Numbered from the stretch's first letter, positions 1-10,991 are shown. The stretch: 64,000 nucleotides of DNA from Halalkalirubrum salinum (GCF_005543295.1 NZ_SRSG01000037.1:73072-137071), one strand, 5' to 3'. Translations and numbers: made by a program. Notes: generated by a model not told the origin, from the letters alone.

Positions 1-79
1 GATGGCTGGTCGTCGATCGTCCCCGTCTGTGACCAAGCGATCGATTTTCTCAAATGCACGGAGCCCATGGACACGGTAT

Positions 80-883
80 ATGGAAGTCATCGAGCTCGGG
101 GAGGGCACCCCCGAGGTTGCGGTCGTCGGCGGTATTCACGGCGACGAGCCGTGTGGTCCGCTCGCGATTGAGCGGGTGCTCGCCGACGAACCAGCTGTCG
201 AGCGGCCGGTCAAGTTCATTATTGCCAACGAGGAAGCGCTCGCCGAGAACGTCCGGTATCTCGAGGCAGATCTCAACCGGGCGTTCCCGGGCGATCCTGA
301 GTCACCAGTACACGAGATTCGGCTCGCACACGACGTCGCCCGCGAGATCCAAGGCTGTACCACCCTTGCACTCCACTCGACGCAGTCGTACGCCGCTCCG
401 ATCGGCGTGATCAAATCTGTTGACGAGGTCGCACGAGCGATCTACCCACGGCTCCCGGTCGACGTGATCATCGAAACCGACGAACACACCGACGGACGGC
501 TGATCGAGTACCCCCACACGATCGAAGTCGAGTGTGGGCTGCAGGGCTCGGACGCAGCTGTCGAAAACGGCTATGACCTCGTGCGCGCGTTCCTTGCGGC
601 CACAGGGGTGTGTCCGATCGATCCCGCAGAAACCCGCTTCGAGCTCCCCGACCGCGAGGAGGTAGAGGTGTTCCGCCTCGAAGCGCCGATCCCGAAACCC
701 GACGGCGACCACTACGAGGTCTTCGCGAAGAACTTTCGGAAGGTCGACGCCGGCCAGGCGTTCGCGTCTGTGGACGGAGAGACGCTTGTCGCTGATCGGC
801 CGTTCTATCCGGTGTTATTGTCGCCGTACGGCTACCAATCGATCTTCGGGTATATTTCGCAGCGAGCCGGGACAGTCGAGTGA
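80..883 (+). CDS. AstE/aspartoacylase-family zinc hydrolase
   Basis: 267-aa protein of the M14-like succinylglutamate desuccinylase/aspartoacylase family, which removes acyl groups from amino acids or small amides using one zinc ion. The HGDE motif (residues 20-23) and the later H99 in LALHST are the expected zinc ligands, and DLNRAFPG near residue 65 is the conserved substrate-binding stretch. I start at the ATG at 80 because family similarity begins there; the frame stays open to the window edge but that extension looks non-coding. It converges on the UPF0179 gene, ending 19 bp from it. The substrate is unknown. A second, longer family member lies at 52013, so this genome has at least two. 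Confidence 0.85.
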   Translation: MEVIELGEGTPEVAVVGGIHGDEPCGPLAIERVLADEPAVERPVKFIIANEEALAENVRYLEADLNRAFPGDPESPVHEIRLAHDVAREIQGCTTLALHSTQSYAAPIGVIKSVDEVARAIYPRLPVDVIIETDEHTDGRLIEYPHTIEVECGLQGSDAAVENGYDLVRAFLAATGVCPIDPAETRFELPDREEVEVFRLEAPIPKPDGDHYEVFAKNFRKVDAGQAFASVDGETLVADRPFYPVLLSPYGYQSIFGYISQRAGTVE

Positions 884-902
884 GCAGCGATCGTTGGGTG
901 GG

Positions 903-1349
903 TCACTCTTCTGGTGAAAGCTCGACGAGGGTGAGCGATCGATCGAGATAACAGTATTCGTGTGGGGGATCGCCGACAACCGCCGAGATTCGGTACTCCT
1001 CGTCGAATGAGGCCCCCTCCGGGACACAGTATTCGTGACTTGGGCAGTCGACGTGCGGACAGGGACCCGCAAGCGAGGCTTTGCTTCCGGCGAACGCTCC
1101 ACGAGATGGGACGTTCGCGTGGATTGCGACCGGCTCAACCTCCACAGCCCTGACGCCAGTGTCGTGGACTGCGCAGTCGAGCGTCTGCGCATTCTCCCTG
1201 ACATCAGTGACGCGATAGCGCCTCCCCTCTGTGAGGTTGAGACACTGGCTCCGATACGGACACCCTTCACAGGCCGGCGATTCTCCCTCGTAGACGAACT
1301 CGGTGTCAGGCTCGGCGAGGCGGGTTCCAATGAGTGTGACGGTGGACAT
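903..1349 (-). CDS. UPF0179 family protein
   Basis: 148-aa cysteine-rich protein that I recognise as the archaeal UPF0179 family, of unknown function. Eight cysteines lie in two groups: CEGCPYRSQC plus a nearby C in the first half, and CPHVDC, CVPEG and CYLD in the second half, which suggests two metal sites (zinc or Fe-S). The family is widely conserved in euryarchaea as a full-length protein of about this size. It is a stand-alone gene convergent with the upstream hydrolase. No function is inferred. Confidence 0.85.
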   Translation of the reverse strand: MSTVTLIGTRLAEPDTEFVYEGESPACEGCPYRSQCLNLTEGRRYRVTDVRENAQTLDCAVHDTGVRAVEVEPVAIHANVPSRGAFAGSKASLAGPCPHVDCPSHEYCVPEGASFDEEYRISAVVGDPPHEYCYLDRSLTLVELSPEE

Positions 1350-1437
1350 ATCGATCCGTAGGACGGTTGCTCCGTTAAGTCGTTCGCCCTCTCGGTTAGT
1401 CTGTCAATGTGAGCGGTAGGTGATCAGCTGTCCAGCC

Positions 1438-1827
1438 TCAGGTCTCTTCGTGACCAGTGAGTTCGTCGAGCCGATCGAAGTACGCCTCTCGGGGGACCTG
1501 ATACGCCGCCCGGTAGTCGATCGCCCCGGTTGCGAACCGCTCGGCGATCGATCGCGCGCCGTCGATCGCCGCCGCTCGCGAATCGAACGCTTCGGTTTCG
1601 ACCTCGATGTCGGGTTCAGTAAACAGGATTACCCGCCAGGTATCGGTCTGCACCGATCCTGCGCCGGGTCGGCGACGCGGCGAGCCGTTGGTCACGTAGA
1701 TCGTCGGCAGACACGCCGAATCGAACGCATCGCCGCTGAAAATATCTGGCCGGTACGCAAGAATGACCCGCCCCTCGGGCTCTTCGTTCCACAGCCGCCA
1801 CCCCTCGGGAAGTGTCTCGTCGTTCAT
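1438..1827 (-). CDS. DUF5820-like haloarchaeal protein
   Basis: 129-aa acidic protein beginning MNDETLPEGW, with internal LPTIYVTNGS and AAYQVPREAYF stretches. It resembles the haloarchaeal DUF5820 family as I remember it; the function is unknown. The ATG at 1827 is preferred, because the upstream open frame (to 1971) is basic, lacks the protein-like composition of this gene, and crosses a TATA-like sequence near 1927-1936. It has no signal peptide or membrane segment and is transcribed divergently from the prkA operon. Confidence 0.7.
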   Translation of the reverse strand: MNDETLPEGWRLWNEEPEGRVILAYRPDIFSGDAFDSACLPTIYVTNGSPRRRPGAGSVQTDTWRVILFTEPDIEVETEAFDSRAAAIDGARSIAERFATGAIDYRAAYQVPREAYFDRLDELTGHEET

Positions 1828-2291
1828 ACCTGCCGCTTTGGCCTCGATCGGCCTAAGCGATCGGATTCGGGTTGGGAGTTCCAACGTTTTCGGCTGGCAG
1901 CTACTGCACCGTCGATTTGACGGATAGTATATAAATACCGCCGAAAGAACGACTGTGTGAAGGCGTATCAATTCGGTACCGTAGATGTGTTTTTGTACTA
2001 GGTGTATGGTCTATTACGATATGTATATATAGGTGGACGGCAGGAAACTTATATAGCCTCGGGTCATACGCCGCATACAGTCATACGCTCTCCGCGTGAT
2101 CGTGTCGTTCCCCGCTGTCTTTGTCGTTGATGTCGACCGTTGATCACGCTAGGATTGGTATGTCTTCACATGTCAGGAACGAACCGACCGCAAACGGCTG
2201 ATGGTCCCGCCGGAAGCGAGCGGATCGTCCGGGCACACCCGCGACAGCGCGGCGACACAGGTCGCCGATCGTCGCAGAGACCAGTGATACA
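1828..2291. promoter_or_regulatory. Divergent intergenic region with promoters
   Basis: 464 bp without a gene, AT-rich compared with its surroundings. Three TATA-like stretches are visible: about 1927-1936 (tatataaata, usable by the minus-strand gene), 2023-2031 (tatatatag) and 2048-2056 (cttatatag). The last two can drive the prkA operon, giving a leader of over 200 nt before the ATG at 2292. That is long for a haloarchaeon and may hold regulatory sequence. I see no strong hairpin. Confidence 0.5.
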
Positions 2292-4370
2292 ATGAGCAAC
2301 GACATTCGAAGTCTCGAAGATCTCAGCCAGGCGTACAGAGCGTCGGTTCCGGAAGATCTCCGGCAGGCCCACTCCTTCGAGTGGTACCTCTCGGAGCTCG
2401 CCCGCGATCCAAAGATTGCCCGCAACGCTCACCAGCGCGTCGCGGACATGTTTGACCACTACGGCACCGACTACGACGAAGATGCCGGCGTCGTGGAGTA
2501 CCGCATGGGCGCCGAGGATCCGCTACACGACGGAGAAAACGTCTTCTACGGCCGTGAAGTCCACGAATCGATCCACGAGTTCGTCAACAAGGTCAAATCC
2601 GGCGCCCGCGGACTCGGCCCAGAAAAGCGCATCAAGCTGCTGTTAGGGCCGGTTGGATCGGGTAAGTCACATTTCGACTGGCTTGTCCGCCGGTACTTCG
2701 AGGATTACACGCGAAGCGAAGCCGGACGGATGTACACCTTCCGGTGGACAAACCTCGGGGACGTGATCCGCGATCAGGATCCAAGCGATGACACCGTGCA
2801 ATCGCCGATGAATCAGGATCCGATCGTCCTCCTGCCACAGCAACAGCGCGACTCGGTGATCGAAGAGCTCAACGAACGACTCGAGGCACCTTACACGATC
2901 AGAAACGAACAGCATCTCGATCCTGCCAGCGAGTTCTACATGGACCGCCTGCTCGCACAGTACGACGACGACCTGCAGGCCGTCCTGGAAAACCACATCG
3001 AGATCGTCCGGCTCGTCGCCAGCGAGAACCGCCGTGAGTGCATCGAGACGTTCGAGCCCAAAGACAAGAAAAACCAGGATGAAACCGAACTCACCGGCGA
3101 CGTGAACTACTCGAAGCTCGCGATCTACGGCGAGAGCGACCCGCGGGCATTCGACTACTCGGGGGCATTTTGTAACGCCAACAGAGGGATATTCTCCGGC
3201 GAAGAACTGTTGAAACTCCAGCGAGAGTTCCTCTATGACTTCTTACACGCCTCTCAGGAAGGGACGATCAAGCCGAAACAAAATCCCCGGATCGACATCG
3301 ATCAGGTGATTGTTGGCCGGACGAACATGCCCGAGTACCGCGAAAAGAAAGGCGACGAGAAGATGGAGGCGTTCAACGACCGGACCAAGCGGATCGACTA
3401 TCCGTACGTCCTCGAGTACGAACAGGAAGCCGAAATCTACCGCAAGATGCTCCGGAACGCCGACGTCCCCGATATGAACATCGAACCGCACACCCTCGAG
3501 ATGGCCGGGCTCTTCGGCGTGCTCACCCGGATCATCGAACCCTCGGACGACGCAGTCACGCTCGTCCAGAAGGCGAAGGCGTACAACGGCGAGATCGACG
3601 ACACCGACGACATCGACGTCAAAAAGCTCCGCGAAGACGGCGAGGCGCGTGCAGACATTGCCGAGGGGATGGACGGCGTCTCCGCGCGGTTCATCGGCGA
3701 CGAGATCGCCGAAGCGATCATGGATTCGACCCACCGCGGCCGATCGTATCTCTCGCCGCTGGCAGTGTTCAGACACTTCGAGGCGAACCTCGAAAACCAC
3801 GGGTCGATCCCCGAAGAGAACATCGAGCGCTACGAGCGCTACCTCGAGTTCGTCCGCGAGGAGTACCGTGATCGGGCGATCGAGGACGTCCGCCACGCGC
3901 TGGCGTACGATCTCGATGAGATCCAGCGACAGGGAGAAAAGTACATGGATCACGTCATGGCGTACATCGACGACGCAACTGTCGAAGACCGCCTGACTGG
4001 CCGCGAACAGGAACCAGACGAGACGTTCCTACGATCGGTTGAGGAGAAACTCGACGTGCCGAGCGATCGCAAGGACGACTTCCGCCAGGAGGTCTCCAAC
4101 TGGGTCTCCCGGCGCGCCCGCGAGGGGACGTCGTTCAATCCACAGGACAACGATCGTCTCCGCCGTGCCCTGGAGCGAAAACTCTGGGAAGACAAAAAAC
4201 ACAATATCAACTTCTCTGCGCTGGTGTCGGCGGGCGAACTCGGCGACGACGAGCGCAGCGCCTGGATCGACGCGCTCGAAGAGCGTGGCTACTCTACTGA
4301 TGGTGCCAAAGAGGTGCTCGAGTTCGCTGGCGCAGAGGTGGCCAAAAGCGAACTCGAAGGCGAGGAGTGA
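2292..4370 (+). CDS. prkA1: PrkA-family serine protein kinase (first copy)
   Basis: 692-aa PrkA/YeaG family protein: an AAA+ ATPase core followed by a divergent kinase-like C-terminal region. The Walker A motif GPVGSGKS is at about residues 119-126. PrkA homologues act in stress, starvation and sporulation responses in bacteria, and in Enterobacteria the yeaG-yeaH pair works with SpoVR-like YcgB. It is the first gene of a four-gene operon with a second prkA, yeaH and spoVR. Only 12 bp separate it from the next gene. Length is close to the usual 640-690 aa. What it phosphorylates, or whether it acts as an ATPase or protease, is not visible here. Confidence 0.88.
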   Translation: MSNDIRSLEDLSQAYRASVPEDLRQAHSFEWYLSELARDPKIARNAHQRVADMFDHYGTDYDEDAGVVEYRMGAEDPLHDGENVFYGREVHESIHEFVNKVKSGARGLGPEKRIKLLLGPVGSGKSHFDWLVRRYFEDYTRSEAGRMYTFRWTNLGDVIRDQDPSDDTVQSPMNQDPIVLLPQQQRDSVIEELNERLEAPYTIRNEQHLDPASEFYMDRLLAQYDDDLQAVLENHIEIVRLVASENRRECIETFEPKDKKNQDETELTGDVNYSKLAIYGESDPRAFDYSGAFCNANRGIFSGEELLKLQREFLYDFLHASQEGTIKPKQNPRIDIDQVIVGRTNMPEYREKKGDEKMEAFNDRTKRIDYPYVLEYEQEAEIYRKMLRNADVPDMNIEPHTLEMAGLFGVLTRIIEPSDDAVTLVQKAKAYNGEIDDTDDIDVKKLREDGEARADIAEGMDGVSARFIGDEIAEAIMDSTHRGRSYLSPLAVFRHFEANLENHGSIPEENIERYERYLEFVREEYRDRAIEDVRHALAYDLDEIQRQGEKYMDHVMAYIDDATVEDRLTGREQEPDETFLRSVEEKLDVPSDRKDDFRQEVSNWVSRRAREGTSFNPQDNDRLRRALERKLWEDKKHNINFSALVSAGELGDDERSAWIDALEERGYSTDGAKEVLEFAGAEVAKSELEGEE

Positions 4371-4382
4371 GGCGTTTGAGCA

Positions 4383-6650
4383 ATGACTGAAAAGTTCATC
4401 CGAGCAGCCGACGAGGCGGTTCGTTCGGCCTACGAGGAGCCGATGACGCTCGCGGAGTACGTCGAGGCTGCGATGGAATCACCCTCGATCGCCGCGCACG
4501 CGAGCAAGTACCTCCTCAACGCGATCGCCTCAATGGAAACCCGAACCGTCATCGAGGAGGGCGAAGAGCGCGAGCGCTACCGCTTTTTCGATGACCCACA
4601 CAACGACGGCGAACACGCAATCTTGGGCAACACGGCGGTACTCAATGCGTTCGTCGACGACCTGCGAACGATCGCGGCCGATCGCGGAAAAGCCGAGAAG
4701 CTCCTGTGGTTCGATGGCCCAACCGCGACCGGGAAATCAGAGCTGAAACGCTGTCTGATCAACGGGCTCAGAGAGTACTCGAAGACCGAGGCAGGCCGAC
4801 GCTACACGCTGGAGTGGAACATCTCCGGGACGGACGGCAACAGCCTGAGCTACGGGATCGAAGCGACCGACGACGACGAGTGGTATCGAAGCCCGGTGCA
4901 GACCCATCCACTCAGTGTGTTTCCCCGGTCGGTTCGGGAGTCAATCGTCGAAGATATCAACGACACGAGCGCTGATTCGGTCCCGATTCGAGTCGAATCC
5001 GAGCTTGACCCGTTCAGCCGCGAGGCGTATTCGTATCTCGAGGATCGCTACCGGAAGGAGGGTCGCCGAGATCTGTTTTCGGCGATCACCGACGAGAGTC
5101 ACCTTCGGGTGACGAATTACGTGGTCGACACCGGCCGAGGAATCGGCATCTTACACGCCGAAGACGACGGCTCGCCGAAAGAGCGGCTCGTCGGCTCGTG
5201 GATGCCCGGGATGCTTCGGGAACTCGACTCACGTGGCCGAAAGAACCCACAGGCGTTCAGCTACGACGGGGTGCTCTCACAGGGCAACGGCCTGCTCACG
5301 ATCGTCGAGGACGCGAGCCAGCACGCCGATCTCCTCCGAAAGCTGCTCAACGTCCCCGACGATCGGCGCGTCAAGTTGGACAAGGGAATCGGGATGGACA
5401 TCGACAGTCAGCTCATCATCATTTCGAATCCCGATCTGGATGTCGAGTTAGACCAGTTCTCCGATCGCAACGGCCACGATCCGCTGAAGGCGCTCAAGCG
5501 GCGGCTCGATCGTCACGAGTTCCGCTATCTGACGAATCGACGACTGGAGACAGAACTCATCTACCGAGAGCTGACCGGCGAAACGACCGTGTGGGGCCAA
5601 CTGGAGCCAGAAACAGTCGATCAAAAGGTTCGCACCGCGATCGAAATTCCGGTCCGCGGACAGGACGGCGTCGTCCGGACGCGCGAGCTTGCGCCGCACA
5701 CGATTAGTGCCGCGGCGATGTACAGCGTGGTGACGCGGCTGGACGCGGACTCGCTGCCGAGCGACCGAACCCTCGTCGACAAGGCGATTGCCTTCGAACA
5801 GGGGTATCTCCAATCTGGCGACGAACGGATTTCCGTCGAGGAACTCGATCTTTCGACGGCCGAAGACGGCCGCAACGGAATCCCGGTGACCTACACCCGC
5901 GACGTGATCGCTGATCTGTTGCACACAGATACCGAGCGATCGCATCCAGAACTCCCAGTCGAAGAGGTGCTCCTTCCCTCGGACGTGTTGAACGCGATGG
6001 CTGAAGGGCTCTCGGCGGCGCCGGTCTTCTCGCGAGCGGAGGCAGCAGAGTACGAAAATCGCGTGTCTGTCGTGAAAGACCAGATCCTGACCGAACAGGA
6101 AGCAGATGTCTTGGACGCACTGTTGGCCGAAAAGCAGGTCGCCGAAGAAACGGTCACCGAGTACGTCGAACACGTCTTCGCGTGGGACAGCGGCGGAGAG
6201 ATCGAAACCGTCCACGGAACAATCGATCCCGATCCGCTCGTCATGAAGCTCTTCGAAACCGAACACCTCGGGCGCTTCTCGGAGGACCACTACCGCGGGA
6301 CAACGCCGTCCCCAGCGGTCGAGTCGTTCCGCCAGGAGAAGGTGATCACCGCGTTGAACCGCTACGCGTGGGAGAACCGCGACGAAGGATTCGCCGTTGA
6401 AGACATCGATCTGCGATCGATCCCAGTGATCAAAGCGGTGCTCAACACCCACGACTGGGATGACATCAAGCGGCTCTTCGAGGATTTCGATCCACGACAG
6501 TGGGAAGATCCCCCAGAGGGGACCGAAACCGAGCGGCTGAAAGAAGCGACGATCGAGCGGCTCTGCGGAGAGGAATACGGCTACTCGCCGGCCTCCGCAG
6601 AGCTGACGACCCGCCGCGTGATGCGGGAGGTGCAACACAGATGGGATTGA
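4383..6650 (+). CDS. prkA2: PrkA-family serine protein kinase (second copy)
   Basis: 755-aa divergent paralogue of the preceding PrkA. The Walker A motif is GPTATGKS at about residue 111, within the same context (ends in SEAGR or TEAGR about 25 residues later in both copies), showing common origin. It is about 60 residues longer. Two adjacent prkA genes followed by yeaH and spoVR is an arrangement I recall in haloarchaea, so the two may form a heteromeric complex; this is inference. The 3' end overlaps the yeaH start by 10 bp, implying translational coupling. Confidence 0.85.
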   Translation: MTEKFIRAADEAVRSAYEEPMTLAEYVEAAMESPSIAAHASKYLLNAIASMETRTVIEEGEERERYRFFDDPHNDGEHAILGNTAVLNAFVDDLRTIAADRGKAEKLLWFDGPTATGKSELKRCLINGLREYSKTEAGRRYTLEWNISGTDGNSLSYGIEATDDDEWYRSPVQTHPLSVFPRSVRESIVEDINDTSADSVPIRVESELDPFSREAYSYLEDRYRKEGRRDLFSAITDESHLRVTNYVVDTGRGIGILHAEDDGSPKERLVGSWMPGMLRELDSRGRKNPQAFSYDGVLSQGNGLLTIVEDASQHADLLRKLLNVPDDRRVKLDKGIGMDIDSQLIIISNPDLDVELDQFSDRNGHDPLKALKRRLDRHEFRYLTNRRLETELIYRELTGETTVWGQLEPETVDQKVRTAIEIPVRGQDGVVRTRELAPHTISAAAMYSVVTRLDADSLPSDRTLVDKAIAFEQGYLQSGDERISVEELDLSTAEDGRNGIPVTYTRDVIADLLHTDTERSHPELPVEEVLLPSDVLNAMAEGLSAAPVFSRAEAAEYENRVSVVKDQILTEQEADVLDALLAEKQVAEETVTEYVEHVFAWDSGGEIETVHGTIDPDPLVMKLFETEHLGRFSEDHYRGTTPSPAVESFRQEKVITALNRYAWENRDEGFAVEDIDLRSIPVIKAVLNTHDWDDIKRLFEDFDPRQWEDPPEGTETERLKEATIERLCGEEYGYSPASAELTTRRVMREVQHRWD

Positions 6651-7957
6651 GAGAAGATCTCGAACGATTCAAAGACGTGGGCGAAACGCGCAGACAGGAC
6701 CTCTCGGAGTTCATTAGCTACGGCGATCTCGGCGGCTCGAACCCCAATCGCGTCCAGATTCCGATCAAGATCGTCGATCTCCCGGAGTTCGCCTACGACA
6801 AGCGATCGATGGGCGGCGTCGGCCAAGGACAGGGCGGGACACCAGAACCGGGCCAGCCGGTGGGACCGCCCGAGCCCGGCGATGGCGATGAAGACGGCGA
6901 GCCAGGCGAGGAGGGCGCTGATCACGAATACTACGAGATGGACCCCGAAGAGTTCGCCGAGGCGCTGGATGACGAACTCGGGTTGGATCTCGAACCGAAA
7001 GGAAAGCGGGTGATCGAAGAGATCGAAGGCGACTTCACCGACATCACCCGGACCGGGCCACGCGGGACCCTCGATTTCGAGACGCTGTTCAAACGCGGGC
7101 TAAAGCGCAAGCTCGCGATGGACTTTGACGAGGACTACGTCCGCGAGGGGCTCAAAGTCGAGGGGGCCACACCGCGAGATGTGTACGAGTGGGCTCGATC
7201 GCAGAACATCCCGGTGTCGATGTCGTGGATCGAAACGGCTGCCCAGGAGATTCCTGCCGACGAACTCGGAACGTGGGAGAGTTTCGAGGCCGTCGAAGCC
7301 AACGTCGATCGCGAGCCAACGATCCGTCGACTCCGCCGAGAAGGACTAAAGGAGATTCCGTTCAGACGCCAGGACGAGCGGTTCCGCTACCCGGAGATCA
7401 TCGAGAAAAAACAAAAGAACGTGGTCGTCGTCAACATCCGCGACGTGTCAGGATCGATGCGTGAGACGAAACGGGAGCTCGTCGAGCGGACCCTGACGCC
7501 GCTGGATTGGTACCTCACCGGCAAGTACGACAATGCCGAATTCCACTACATTGCCCACGACGCCGAGGCGTGGGAGGTCGAGCGATCGGAGTTCTTTGGG
7601 ATTCGATCGGGCGGCGGGACCCGAATCTCCTCGGCGTACGAACTCGCCGCCGAGATCTTAGAGGCGTACCCGTTCAACGAGTGGAACCGCTATGTCTTCG
7701 CCGCCGGGGACTCAGAGAACTCCTCGAACGACACGACGGACGCGGTGATCCCGCTCATGGAGGAGATCGACGCGAACCTCCACGCGTACGTCGAAACCCA
7801 ACCCGGCGGCGCGGCGATCAACGCCACGCATGCCGAGGAACTCGAACGGCACTTCGGCGGCGGCGACAACGTCGCCGTAACTCGGGTGAGCGACCCAGAG
7901 GACGTGATGGACGCGATTTACAGTATTCTCAGCACGGAGGCATCCGACGATGAGTGA
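6641..7957 (+). CDS. yeaH: YeaH/UPF0229 family protein with vWA-like domain
   Basis: 438-aa UPF0229 (YeaH/YhbH) protein. A proline- and acid-rich segment follows the N-terminus (about residues 65-100). The C-terminal half has a von Willebrand A-like fold with the metal-site motif DVSGS at about residues 268-272 and the later [12 protein letters not shown]. The ATG at 6641 lies inside the end of the preceding kinase gene; the frame continues 141 bp further upstream but entirely inside prkA2, so 6641 is the sensible start. It probably acts as adaptor or partner of the PrkA proteins and SpoVR. Confidence 0.88.
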   Translation: MGLREDLERFKDVGETRRQDLSEFISYGDLGGSNPNRVQIPIKIVDLPEFAYDKRSMGGVGQGQGGTPEPGQPVGPPEPGDGDEDGEPGEEGADHEYYEMDPEEFAEALDDELGLDLEPKGKRVIEEIEGDFTDITRTGPRGTLDFETLFKRGLKRKLAMDFDEDYVREGLKVEGATPRDVYEWARSQNIPVSMSWIETAAQEIPADELGTWESFEAVEANVDREPTIRRLRREGLKEIPFRRQDERFRYPEIIEKKQKNVVVVNIRDVSGSMRETKRELVERTLTPLDWYLTGKYDNAEFHYIAHDAEAWEVERSEFFGIRSGGGTRISSAYELAAEILEAYPFNEWNRYVFAAGDSENSSNDTTDAVIPLMEEIDANLHAYVETQPGGAAINATHAEELERHFGGGDNVAVTRVSDPEDVMDAIYSILSTEASDDE

Positions 7958-7996
7958 CCCACAGCGTACCCGACAAAACAGACAGTTGAGGCCAGC

Positions 7997-10003
7997 ATGA
8001 AAGACGAACGACAGCTCGCACGAAAGACTGCGACGGCGCTCGAAGAGCCCGTCGATCGGGCCAGACAGCTTGCGATCCGTCTCGGACTCGATCCGTATCC
8101 GGTGAACTACTGGATCGTCGATCACGACGAGATGAACGAGCTGATCGCCTACGGCGGCTTCCAGCGGCGATATCCGCACTGGCGCTGGGGGATGGCCTAC
8201 GATCGCCAACAAAAACAGGACCAGTTTGGGATGGGCAAAGCCTTCGAGATCGTCAACAACGACAACCCCTCCCACGCGTTCTTACAGGAGTCGAACTCGA
8301 TGGCCGATCAAAAGGCCGTCATCACCCACGTCGAAGCGCACGCGGACTTCTTTGCGAACAACGCGTGGTTCGGCCTCTACAGCGATCGTGGCGAGGTCGG
8401 TGAGCCGGACGCTGCGGCGATGTTAGAGCGTCACGCAGACTCAATCGACGACTACATGAACGACCCCGAGATCGATCGCACTGAGGTCGAGCGGATCATC
8501 GACGCGGTGTTGTGCTTAGAGGATACGATCGACCAGCACCGAACGTTGACCGACGAGCGAGGAGATGACGATCGCGATCTCGACGATATCGCCGACAGGC
8601 TCGATGATCTCGGACTCTCGGAGGACGTCCGCCAACACGTATTCACCGATGAGTGGCTCGATTCCCGTGAGGATGGACTGGACGATCCATCCCTCGAGAA
8701 CCCAGAGCGCGATCTGTTGGCGTATCTGCGCGATCACGGGATGGCGTACGACGACGACCGAGACAAGGCCGTCGAGCGTGAGTCGTGGGCGACAGATGTG
8801 GTCGATCGGCTTCGCGAGGAGGCGTACTACTTCGCCGCTCAGAAGATGACGAAGGTGATGAACGAGGGGTGGGCTGCCTACTGGGAGTCGCTCATGATGG
8901 GCGACGAGCGTTTCGCCGGCGACGACGAGTTCCTCACGTACGCGGACCACCAGGCGCGGGTGCTCGGCTCGCCAGGACTGAATCCCTACAAGCTCGGCAA
9001 GCAGCTGTGGGAACACGTCGAAAACACCGCCAACCGCGCGGAGGTCGTCGATCGGCTCCTCCGGATCGAGGGAGTGACGTGGCGAAACTTCCACGACGCG
9101 ATCGACTTCGAGGCCGTCGGGGCCGCGCTCGCACCCGATCCGCTCGTCGCTGGACTCACCGCCGAGGATATCGACGAGTTGACCGCCCGCGTCGAGGCGG
9201 GTGACGAGCGCTTCGATCCCGAGGGGGTCGCCGCCGCCCAGGTGGGCGAGGTCGATCTCGATCGCTACCCGTGGTTTGCATTGACCTACGAGGGGCTGGC
9301 CGAGCGACACTACTCGCTCGCAAAGCGCCAATACCGTCGGTTTGTCGAGTCGATCAGCCGTGAAGCGCTCGAACGGCGCGCTCGCTACATGTTCGACGAC
9401 GATCGGTACGGCTCGATCGAAGCGGCGCTCGAAGACATCCCCTACACCGCCGGCTGGGAGACCATGCGCGACGTTCGAGAAAGCCACAACGACATCACGT
9501 TCATCGACTCGTTCTTGACGCCCGAGTTCGTCGACTCGAACAACTACTTCACCTACGAGTACTCCCAGGCAGCCGGCGAGTACCGCGTTGCGAGCGTCGA
9601 CGCTGCGGACGTCAAAAAGAAGCTCCTGTTGCAGTTCACCAACTTCGGCAAGCCGACGATCGCCGTCTACGACGGCAACTTCGACAACCGCGGGGAGTTG
9701 CTGCTCGGCCACCAGTACAACGGCGTCGCCCTGGACGAGGGACAGGCGAAAGCCGTCCTCGAACGGGTATTCGAGCTGTGGGGTCGACCGGTGAATCTGA
9801 TGACGATCCGCGTCGAGTACGACGACCATGAACTCGAGGTGGCTCGACGCCGCAGGCAGGAGCCGGAAGGAACCGAGGTTGGCGTCCGCCTCCGCTACGA
9901 CGGCGAGTCGGTGACCGAACACGACCTGCCGCCGGGGCTGACCGAGGCGATCGAAGCGACTGACGTCGATTACGACACAAAACCGGACGACTGGCTGGCC
10001 TGA
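7997..10003 (+). CDS. spoVR: SpoVR family protein
   Basis: 668-aa SpoVR/YcgB family protein, named for Bacillus stage V sporulation protein R, although haloarchaea do not sporulate. Typical family stretches are visible: PVNYWIVDHDEMNEL, QKQDQFGMGKAFEIVNN, HVEAHADFFANNAWF, and KVMNEGWAAYWES. The length is above the bacterial average of about 500 aa because of an acidic insertion around residues 170-260. It is the last gene of the prkA1-prkA2-yeaH operon, 39 bp after yeaH. The biochemical role of SpoVR is unsettled; the linkage points to a shared stress-response module. Confidence 0.9.
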   Translation: MKDERQLARKTATALEEPVDRARQLAIRLGLDPYPVNYWIVDHDEMNELIAYGGFQRRYPHWRWGMAYDRQQKQDQFGMGKAFEIVNNDNPSHAFLQESNSMADQKAVITHVEAHADFFANNAWFGLYSDRGEVGEPDAAAMLERHADSIDDYMNDPEIDRTEVERIIDAVLCLEDTIDQHRTLTDERGDDDRDLDDIADRLDDLGLSEDVRQHVFTDEWLDSREDGLDDPSLENPERDLLAYLRDHGMAYDDDRDKAVERESWATDVVDRLREEAYYFAAQKMTKVMNEGWAAYWESLMMGDERFAGDDEFLTYADHQARVLGSPGLNPYKLGKQLWEHVENTANRAEVVDRLLRIEGVTWRNFHDAIDFEAVGAALAPDPLVAGLTAEDIDELTARVEAGDERFDPEGVAAAQVGEVDLDRYPWFALTYEGLAERHYSLAKRQYRRFVESISREALERRARYMFDDDRYGSIEAALEDIPYTAGWETMRDVRESHNDITFIDSFLTPEFVDSNNYFTYEYSQAAGEYRVASVDAADVKKKLLLQFTNFGKPTIAVYDGNFDNRGELLLGHQYNGVALDEGQAKAVLERVFELWGRPVNLMTIRVEYDDHELEVARRRRQEPEGTEVGVRLRYDGESVTEHDLPPGLTEAIEATDVDYDTKPDDWLA

Positions 10004-10193
10004 TCGTCCTCACCCCTCGTTACAGCCGAGAACGTTCAAGCCATCCGGCGACAAATCGCAGTCGATGTTGCGAGAATCGGCGATCGGGCTCGTTTTTGAT
10101 CGCCACACCCTTCGACGACTTCGGTATAGCTTCGGCCGATCACCGAAGTCCTTCGCGGTTGAGACTGACCCAGATCCGGAGACGGTCGCGATC

Positions 10194-10991
10194 GTGGCGA
10201 AGCCGTTCGATGATGTCGAGGATGTCCAAGATCGACTCGGCCGGCTCGAATCGCACCTACTCGATCGCGACGATCGCAGAGCCGTCTTTCTCACCGTCTA
10301 CACGGAGATGACTGCCGAGACGACTGCTGCGATCGACGCCGGTGAGTTTAACGATGCTGTTTGGATGCGACGATATCTCATTTGCTTCGCAGAGTACTAT
10401 CGACGGGCGTTTCTCGCGTTCGAACGTGGGTCGATGGCCGCGGTTCCGGACCCGTGGCTCGTCGCTTTCGGCACGGCACATCGAGGAGATGCACTGATTC
10501 TGCAAGACGCGTTCCTCGGAATCAACGCTCACATCCTGTACGATCTTGCGTTGACAGTTTCAGATGTCGGAACGCGTCCCGACCGAGGCCGAAAGTACGC
10601 CGATCACCGCCGCATCGACGGGGTATTGACCCGCCTCGTGGCCGTTCAACGCGAGTTACTCGCAGATACGTATGCCCCCGGACTCTCGCGAATCGGCCAC
10701 GGACTCGGGGGGCGAGACGAGCGATGGTCTACCGAGGCCTTAGAACGCGCCCGCGAGTTCGCCTGGCGGGCAGCGATCGTGAGAGCTGATTGGTCGTCAC
10801 CGTTACTCGATGCCGGCGTCGAGCGGCTACTCTCTCGGACCGCAACTGGCGGCGCCTATTCGCTGCGTGCGCCGCTTGCGAGCCTGGAGGCAATGGCTGC
10901 ACTTCGGCGCGTCGAAGCCGACGAGTTCGAACTTGGAGGCTTTGCGATCGACTTCCACAATCGGGTGCGAGCCAGCAGTACGCGGCGCTGA
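10194..10991 (+). CDS. DUF5995 family protein
   Basis: Helical protein with RYLICFAEYYRRAF, LQDAFLGINAHILYDL and RADWSSPLLD, which I recognise as the DUF5995 family common in haloarchaea and actinobacteria; the function is unknown. The GINAHI(x)YDL stretch contains a conserved histidine that might bind metal. I favour the GTG at 10194 (265 aa), because the product then begins with AKPFDDVEDVQDRL, where the domain starts. The open frame reaches back to an ATG at 10065, but those 43 codons look like non-coding read-through. It is a single gene between the spoVR operon and a kinase. Confidence 0.75.
   Translation: MAKPFDDVEDVQDRLGRLESHLLDRDDRRAVFLTVYTEMTAETTAAIDAGEFNDAVWMRRYLICFAEYYRRAFLAFERGSMAAVPDPWLVAFGTAHRGDALILQDAFLGINAHILYDLALTVSDVGTRPDRGRKYADHRRIDGVLTRLVAVQRELLADTYAPGLSRIGHGLGGRDERWSTEALERAREFAWRAAIVRADWSSPLLDAGVERLLSRTATGGAYSLRAPLASLEAMAALRRVEADEFELGGFAIDFHNRVRASSTRR

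Noticed and set aside
10065-10193. N-terminal extension of the DUF5995 gene from the upstream ATG
   Set aside because: The 43 residues are basic and unlike the family; the GTG at 10194 fits the domain start better, though this is not certain.
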